Source: Streptomyces roseirectus | GTDB lineage: Bacteria > Actinomycetota > Actinomycetes > Streptomycetales > Streptomycetaceae | Direction: 5' to 3' | Assembly: GCF_014489635.1 (NCBI RefSeq) | Contig: NZ_CP060828.1 | Location: 6,036,001 to 6,100,000, forward strand | Length of the DNA stretch: 64,000 nucleotides | In this document: positions 59,667-64,000 of the stretch, piece after piece | Layout: each line of letters opens with the position of its first letter | How positions within the stretch are numbered: position 1 is the stretch's first letter | The notes under the pieces: model-generated | What the model was told of the DNA's origin: nothing | The model's input: the letters and a program-made list of their open reading frames with translations, nothing else | Database searches by the model: none | Translations under genes and position numbers: made by a program

Positions 59667-60545
59667 TCACAGTCGTTTGAGGATCGCCTGTTTGGCGAGG
59701 GAGAACTCCTCGTCCGTCAGCACCCCGTCCCGGTGCAGATCGCCCAGCTCCCGCAGGCGCCGCAGCATCGCGTCGTGGTCGTCTCCCGTGGCCTGTGCGG
59801 AAGTTGACGAGGCGTCGAGCTGCGGGACGGCGGACTGGGGCCCCGCCGACGGATGCGGCAGCCGGGCCTGTACCGCCGCCGCGACCAGCGCCATCAGCGG
59901 GTCCTTCTTGAACCCCCACAGCTCGACCGAGTTGGGGTCGTACTTCGGCGGCGCCTTGGTGGGCGCGCCCCGGACGGTGAACCGCAGGTGCCCGTTCTCC
60001 AGACCGGCGGCGGGCTGCCACTCCACGCCCTGGATGTCGCCGATCGCCAACTGCCGTGTTCCGGCGGCCGACTTGGCTTCCTCGGTCTTCCAGTTCCACT
60101 CCAGCCGCACGCTGTCCCCGTCGAAGCTCGCGCTGCCGTCCCCGGCGGACACCGAGAGCGGCACGGCGGGGCCCGGCAGCAGGAAGGCGTCCGCCGGGCC
60201 GCCCGGCACCTCGTCGAGCAGCAGCGCGTTGCGCACCTCGTCCACCAGGTACTCGGCGACGCCGTACCGGTCGGACTCGACGACCAGTTGATACGGGTCG
60301 TGGGGCTCGGCGAGCCGGCCCGCGGTCGCCAGCAGCAGCGGGTCGGCGCCGTCGCGCAGGCGCAGCCTCAACCGGCCGTTCTTCTTGCCCTGTTCGAAGG
60401 AGACACCGGCCAACGCCGCGAGCGGCACGGCGAGTTCACCCAGTTCCTTGCGGAGGATGCTCACGTTCTTGTCGTGTCCGGGCGTCAGCCGCAGCCGGTC
60501 GCCGTCGAAGATCCAGGTGCCGTCCTTCTGGATGATTTCCGCCAT
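59667..60545 (-). CDS. DUF4429 protein with C-terminal SHOCT domain
   Basis: A 292-aa cytosolic protein. Two DUF4429 repeats (about 1-115 and 120-225) share the pattern of beta strands: MAEIIQKDGTWIFDGDRLRLTP with KNGRLRLRLRDGADPLL, and SASFDGDSVRLEWNWK with ENGHLRFTVRGAP. A SHOCT tail (about 260-292; LRRLRELGDLHRDGVLTDEEFSLAKQAIL) typical of oligomerisation ends the protein. ATG 60545 is chosen over an upstream in-frame codon at 60563. It precedes the desD terminator and is not part of the des operon. Function unknown. Confidence 0.85.
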   Translation of the reverse strand: MAEIIQKDGTWIFDGDRLRLTPGHDKNVSILRKELGELAVPLAALAGVSFEQGKKNGRLRLRLRDGADPLLLATAGRLAEPHDPYQLVVESDRYGVAEYLVDEVRNALLLDEVPGGPADAFLLPGPAVPLSVSAGDGSASFDGDSVRLEWNWKTEEAKSAAGTRQLAIGDIQGVEWQPAAGLENGHLRFTVRGAPTKAPPKYDPNSVELWGFKKDPLMALVAAAVQARLPHPSAGPQSAVPQLDASSTSAQATGDDHDAMLRRLRELGDLHRDGVLTDEEFSLAKQAILKRL

Positions 60546-60568
60546 GGCACGATTGTCCACCACGCGGA

Positions 60569-60607
60569 GACGGGCGCCCCCGAGGACCGTACTCGGGGGC
60601 GCCCGTC
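60569..60607. terminator. Terminator of the des operon
   Basis: GACGGGCGCCCCCGAG, loop GACCGTA, CTCGGGGGCGCCCGTC: a perfect 16-bp stem, immediately after the desD stop codon. Confidence 0.93.
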
Positions 60608-60614
60608 CATGTCA

Positions 60615-62384
60615 TCAGTACCCCGCGACGGGATTCCTCAAGGTACCGATCAGCTGAAGGGCGCCCGCCGGGTCCGACAGGTCGACCATCTGCTCGTTGT
60701 CGCGCAGCTGGAGCCGGTTGAGGCAGGAACGCGCGAACTCCGGGGCGAACAGGTCGAACTGGCGGAACTTGTCGGCGAGTTCGGGGTGCTCCTCCTGGTA
60801 GGCGCGGGTCGTCTCGGCGACCGTCCGCCAGAAGTCGTCCTCGCCGAGCACGCCCGCGGCGGCGAGGTCGGAGGCGAGGAAGCGGAAGAAGCAGTCGAAG
60901 ACGTCCGTGAAGATCGACAGGAGTTTCTTGTCCTCGGGGACGTCCACCGCGATCCGCCGGACCTCGGGCGGCAGTACCGCGTCGGGGTCCATGACGGCGA
61001 TCTCCTCGGCGATGTCCTTGTAGACCGCGCGCCGCACGACGCCGTCCTTCAGCACCAGGATCGTGTTCTCGCCGTGCGGCATGAACACCAGGTCGTAGGC
61101 GTAGAACGAGTGCAGCAGCGGCGTGTAGTAGGCGTCCAGGTAGCGCCGCAGCCACTGTGCCGGTTCGAGGCCGGAGCGCTCGATCAACTCGGCGGCCAGC
61201 GACCGGCCTTCGTGGTCCACGTGGATCAACGAGGCCATCGTCGCGAGCTGTTCGCCCTCCTGGAGGAAGGGCACCGGGCTCTCCCGCCACAGCGCCGCCA
61301 GCATCTTGCGGTACGGCGAGTAGCGGTCCGTCGCCGCCTCGTACTCCAGGTGCCGGTAGCCGACGGCCGCCCGCTCCCGGATGATCGACAGACCCGCGCC
61401 CTTCAGTACCCGGTCGTTGTCGATCAGCCCGGCGAGCCAGTCGTTGATGGCCGGGGTCGCCTCCATGTACGCGGCCGAAAGTCCGCGCATGAAGCCCATG
61501 TTGAGGACCGAGAGCGCCGTCTTCACATAGTGCTTCCCGGGGCTGGTGCTGTTGAAGAACGTGCGGATCGATTGCTGCGCCAGGTACGCGTCGTCGCCTT
61601 CGCCGAGCGGGACCAGCAGGCCGCGCGCGACCTCCGCCGCGAACGTCACCGACAGCTTGTTCCACCACTGCCACGGGTGGACCGGGATCAGCAGGAACTC
61701 GGCGGGGTCATGGCCGAGTTCACGCAGCCGGGCATGGAAGCGCTCGACGGTCTCCTCGCCCAACTCCCCCCGTACGAACGGCTCGTACTCGATGCCGGCG
61801 CCCGCCGTGAACGCGGCGCGCGAGCGGTGGGCGGCGAGCCAGACCAGGCGGACCGGCTGCGCGGTCTCCGGGGCGTACGCCAGGTACTCGTGCACGCCGA
61901 AGCCGAGCCGGCCGTTGTTGGCGACGAAGCAGGGGTGGCCCTCGGTCATGCCGGTCTCGATCGCCTGGAAACCGGCGTCGAGCAGTTCGGCGCAGGTCAG
62001 CCGGGGCTTGGTGAGCTTGTAGCAGGTGCCGGAGAGGGTGGAGGAGATCTCCTCCAGGTACACCGGCAGGACCTCGTCGCTCAGACCGAGGGCGGACTTC
62101 AGCTCGATGAAGAAGTCCAGCGCGGCGAGCGGGAGTTGGACCCCGTCGCGGGTGCGGGTGATCGAGTCCGCGTCGACCTGCCAGTGATCGAGGGCGCGGC
62201 GGACGGCGGTGAAGCGGTACGTGGTGAGGTCGTCGTCGCTGCGGACGAGGTAACTCCCGTTCCGCTCCTCGGGGTTGATGAGGCGTTCGTGGGCGAACTC
62301 GGCGAGCGCCTTGCGGATCAGCAGGCGGTTGGCCTTCTCCCAGCGCTCGGGGGAGAGGTGGGCCACGGCGTCGGCGAGGCTCAT
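60615..62384 (-). CDS. desD: Desferrioxamine synthetase DesD (IucA/IucC family)
   Basis: A 589-aa NRPS-independent siderophore synthetase. It joins and cyclises N-hydroxy-N-succinyl-cadaverine units to desferrioxamine E (or B-type forms). IucA/IucC marks: VLPVYLEEISSTLSGT, GHPCFVANNGRLGFG, LLIPVHPWQWWNKL, FFNSTSPGKHYVKTALS and VFMPHGENTILVLKDG. ATG 62384 overlaps the desC stop by 4 bp. It is the last gene of the operon and is followed by a strong terminator. Confidence 0.94.
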   Translation of the reverse strand: MSLADAVAHLSPERWEKANRLLIRKALAEFAHERLINPEERNGSYLVRSDDDLTTYRFTAVRRALDHWQVDADSITRTRDGVQLPLAALDFFIELKSALGLSDEVLPVYLEEISSTLSGTCYKLTKPRLTCAELLDAGFQAIETGMTEGHPCFVANNGRLGFGVHEYLAYAPETAQPVRLVWLAAHRSRAAFTAGAGIEYEPFVRGELGEETVERFHARLRELGHDPAEFLLIPVHPWQWWNKLSVTFAAEVARGLLVPLGEGDDAYLAQQSIRTFFNSTSPGKHYVKTALSVLNMGFMRGLSAAYMEATPAINDWLAGLIDNDRVLKGAGLSIIRERAAVGYRHLEYEAATDRYSPYRKMLAALWRESPVPFLQEGEQLATMASLIHVDHEGRSLAAELIERSGLEPAQWLRRYLDAYYTPLLHSFYAYDLVFMPHGENTILVLKDGVVRRAVYKDIAEEIAVMDPDAVLPPEVRRIAVDVPEDKKLLSIFTDVFDCFFRFLASDLAAAGVLGEDDFWRTVAETTRAYQEEHPELADKFRQFDLFAPEFARSCLNRLQLRDNEQMVDLSDPAGALQLIGTLRNPVAGY

Positions 62385-62917
62385 GCGGTCACCGCCGTCG
62401 CCCGCTTCTCGGCGAACTGCTCCCGGGTGCAGAAACTCAGCAACGCTGTCTTCTCCGGCTTCTGGATCACGCGCTCGGGCACGAACCCGACGGCTTCGTT
62501 CAGGGCGTGGACGGCTGTGTTGGAGACGTCCGGTTCGACGACGACGCGTCGCACGGCCGGGTCCTCGAAGAGGTGGGCCATGACGGCGGTGAGGACGGCT
62601 CGGGTGAAGCCGCTGCGGGGGGTGTCGGTCGCCGGGGTGAGGAAGTGCATGCCGACGTCACCGGGCAACGGGTCGTAGAGGCCGGGGAGTTCGCGGTGGA
62701 CGGGGTCGTAGCGCTCCATCACGAAGGCGGGGACGCCGGCCTCCAGACCGAGGAACGCCTCCTGGTGCTCGTCGGCGGCGACGGCCATGTAGGCGCGCTC
62801 GATGTCCTCCAGGCGCGCGTCCAGCATCATCCAGTAGGCCGCTTTGGGGTGGGTCAGCCAGGAGTGCAGGAGTTCGGCGTCGGTGAGGGGATCGACCGGC
62901 CGGAAGGTGAAGTTCAT
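62381..62917 (-). CDS. desC: DesC acyltransferase of desferrioxamine biosynthesis
   Basis: A 178-aa GNAT-type acyltransferase related to IucB/RhbD. It adds succinyl or acetyl groups to N-hydroxycadaverine. Features: [37 protein letters not shown], and [32 protein letters not shown] for the acyl-CoA site. It overlaps desB and desD by 4 bp each, so the three are translationally coupled. Iron-dependent control by a DmdR-type box would be upstream of desA, outside the window. Confidence 0.92.
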   Translation of the reverse strand: MNFTFRPVDPLTDAELLHSWLTHPKAAYWMMLDARLEDIERAYMAVAADEHQEAFLGLEAGVPAFVMERYDPVHRELPGLYDPLPGDVGMHFLTPATDTPRSGFTRAVLTAVMAHLFEDPAVRRVVVEPDVSNTAVHALNEAVGFVPERVIQKPEKTALLSFCTREQFAEKRATAVTA

Positions 62918-64000
62918 ATCGCGAACTCCTGGAACGCGATCGTCTTCTCCACCGGGTAGTACTCGCGGCCCAGCAGCTCCGCGATGATGCTGCTGTTGCG
63001 GTACGCGCCCATCCCCAGGTCGGGGGAGGTGACGCTGTGCGTGTGCACCCCGGCGTTCTGGAGGAAGACGCCCCGGCCGGTCGTGTCGATCGCGTAGTTG
63101 CGGGCGATGTCGAAGTTGCCGTGGCCGTCGTAGACGAGGCGGTCGCGGATCGGGGCGAGGAAGGCCGGCTCGGTGTATGCGTACCCGGTCGCGAGGACGA
63201 GGCCGTCCGTCGTCAGCTCGAAGTCTGTCTCCTGCTCCTCCTGGCGGAAGCCCAGCGTGTAGCTGCCGTTGTCGTGACGGGCGCTGTTCAGCGAGGAGTT
63301 GGTGAGGAGCCTGGTCGGGACCGGGCCGCCGAGGTTCTTCTGGTAGAGCAGGTCGAAGATCGCGTTGATCAGCTCGCCGTCGATGCCCTTGAAGAGGCCC
63401 TTCTGCTGCGCCGCGAGCCGGTAGCGGGTGGCCTCGGGCAGTGCGCGGAAGTAGTCGATGTACTCCGGGGAGGTCATCTCCAGCGTCAGCTTGGTGTATT
63501 CGAGCGGGAAGAAGCGCGGGGAGCGCGTCACCCAGTTCAGCCGGTAGCCGTGGACGTCGATCTCGCTCAGCAGGTCGTGGTAGATCTCGGCGGCGGACTG
63601 CCCCGAGCCGACCAGCGTGATCGACTCCTTCTTCACCAGCTCCGAACGGTGCTGCACGTAACGGGAGTTGTGGATGAAGTCCCCGCCAAGACCCCGCACG
63701 GCGGCGGGGTGGTACGGCTGCGTGCCGGTGCCCAGGACCAGCTTGCGCGCGCGGTAGACGTCCCCGCCGGTGGTGCGGACGACGTACAACTCGCTCTCGT
63801 ACGTGACCTGTTCGACCGTCGTCGAGAACCGCACGCTGCTCAGCCGGTTCGCGGCCCAGCGGCAGTAGTCGTCGTACTCCACCCGCAGCGGATAGAAGTT
63901 CTCGCGGATGTAGAACGAGTACAACCGGCCTTTCTCCTTCAGGTAGTTGAGGAAGGAGTACGGCGAGGTCGGGTCGGCGAGGGTGACCAGGTCCGACAGG
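62914..64000 (-). CDS. desB: DesB cadaverine N-monooxygenase, 5' end outside window
   Basis: The C-terminal 361 codons of a flavin-dependent N-hydroxylase of the lysine/ornithine N-monooxygenase family; the start lies beyond position 64000. Visible are [12 protein letters not shown], the NADPH loop [43 protein letters not shown] and the C-terminal [26 protein letters not shown]. It hydroxylates cadaverine, the first committed step after DesA. It overlaps desC by 4 bp. Confidence 0.94.
   Translation of the reverse strand, partial: LSDLVTLADPTSPYSFLNYLKEKGRLYSFYIRENFYPLRVEYDDYCRWAANRLSSVRFSTTVEQVTYESELYVVRTTGGDVYRARKLVLGTGTQPYHPAAVRGLGGDFIHNSRYVQHRSELVKKESITLVGSGQSAAEIYHDLLSEIDVHGYRLNWVTRSPRFFPLEYTKLTLEMTSPEYIDYFRALPEATRYRLAAQQKGLFKGIDGELINAIFDLLYQKNLGGPVPTRLLTNSSLNSARHDNGSYTLGFRQEEQETDFELTTDGLVLATGYAYTEPAFLAPIRDRLVYDGHGNFDIARNYAIDTTGRGVFLQNAGVHTHSVTSPDLGMGAYRNSSIIAELLGREYYPVEKTIAFQEFAI

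Noticed and set aside
59853..62678. A plus-strand open frame of about 940 codons opposite DUF4429 and desD
   Set aside because: Antisense shadow of well-recognised minus-strand genes; no domain or ribosome site.

Overview
The window is high-GC, densely coded actinobacterial chromosome that looks like Streptomyces. The evidence is the GC-rich third codon positions, the adpA-orn pair with a TTA (bldA-type) codon inside adpA, the cebR-cebEFG-bglC cellobiose locus with CebR operators, the desBCD desferrioxamine genes, an NsdA-like TPR regulator, and class E and class F sortases. All calls come from reading the sequence; no database was searched.

Layout. 1-2371 holds the edge of a restriction-modification-like locus (5' part of a cytosine methyltransferase lacking the usual catalytic Cys, plus vsr) and a SEC-C/TPR protein. 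2645-14333 is a cell-surface and sugar region: a Tat-exported GH30 galactanase-like enzyme, a class E sortase, a DUF6412 protein with a YidC homologue, an FAH-family hydrolase, a UPF0303/oxidoreductase pair divergent from a ROK regulator with a clear operator palindrome, a LASTG-type sortase substrate, a HAD-IIA phosphatase and a class F sortase with a partner membrane protein. 14803-30177 holds a GAF-ANTAR regulator, three identical tRNA-Lys(CUU) genes, a Cys-protease/peptidoglycan-binding protein, SPFH and DUF3592 membrane proteins, an acyl-CoA synthetase whose frame runs into a tRNA, an IclR/2-hydroxyacid dehydrogenase/maleate-isomerase-like group, an LLM flavoprotein, a PAS-GGDEF-EAL protein and an M6 peptidase.

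30189-39854 contains a prim-pol-like protein and a compact operon on the minus strand: Fe-S RecB-like nuclease, unknown 529-aa protein, repeat-rich Pro/Arg protein and SF1 helicase. This operon sits beside a PAP2 phosphatase, and a histidine phosphatase and an NsdA-like regulator follow. 39855-41110 has no credible gene but carries about 15 degenerate copies of a short repeat at roughly 60-bp spacing, resembling a decayed type I-E CRISPR array without cas genes. A spermidine-synthase-like methyltransferase-fold gene follows.

42686-49252 is the cellobiose/cellotriose locus: CebE binds the sugar, CebFG import it, BglC hydrolyses it, and CebR represses through 14-bp palindromes at cebE and bglC. 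51105-53334 is tRNA-His, orn and adpA, the global developmental regulator. 54364-59593 holds a universal stress protein, a YaaH-type transporter, glmS and a Tat-exported purple-acid-phosphatase-like protein. The right end is the 3' part of the desferrioxamine cluster (desD, desC and partial desB).

Intergenic DNA is rich in short GTAC-centred repeats. One 10-mer (GTACTACGGG or its complement) occurs 16 times in both coding and non-coding DNA.

The most promising candidates for undescribed biology are the helicase/nuclease operon, the CRISPR-like array and the dispersed 10-mer family.
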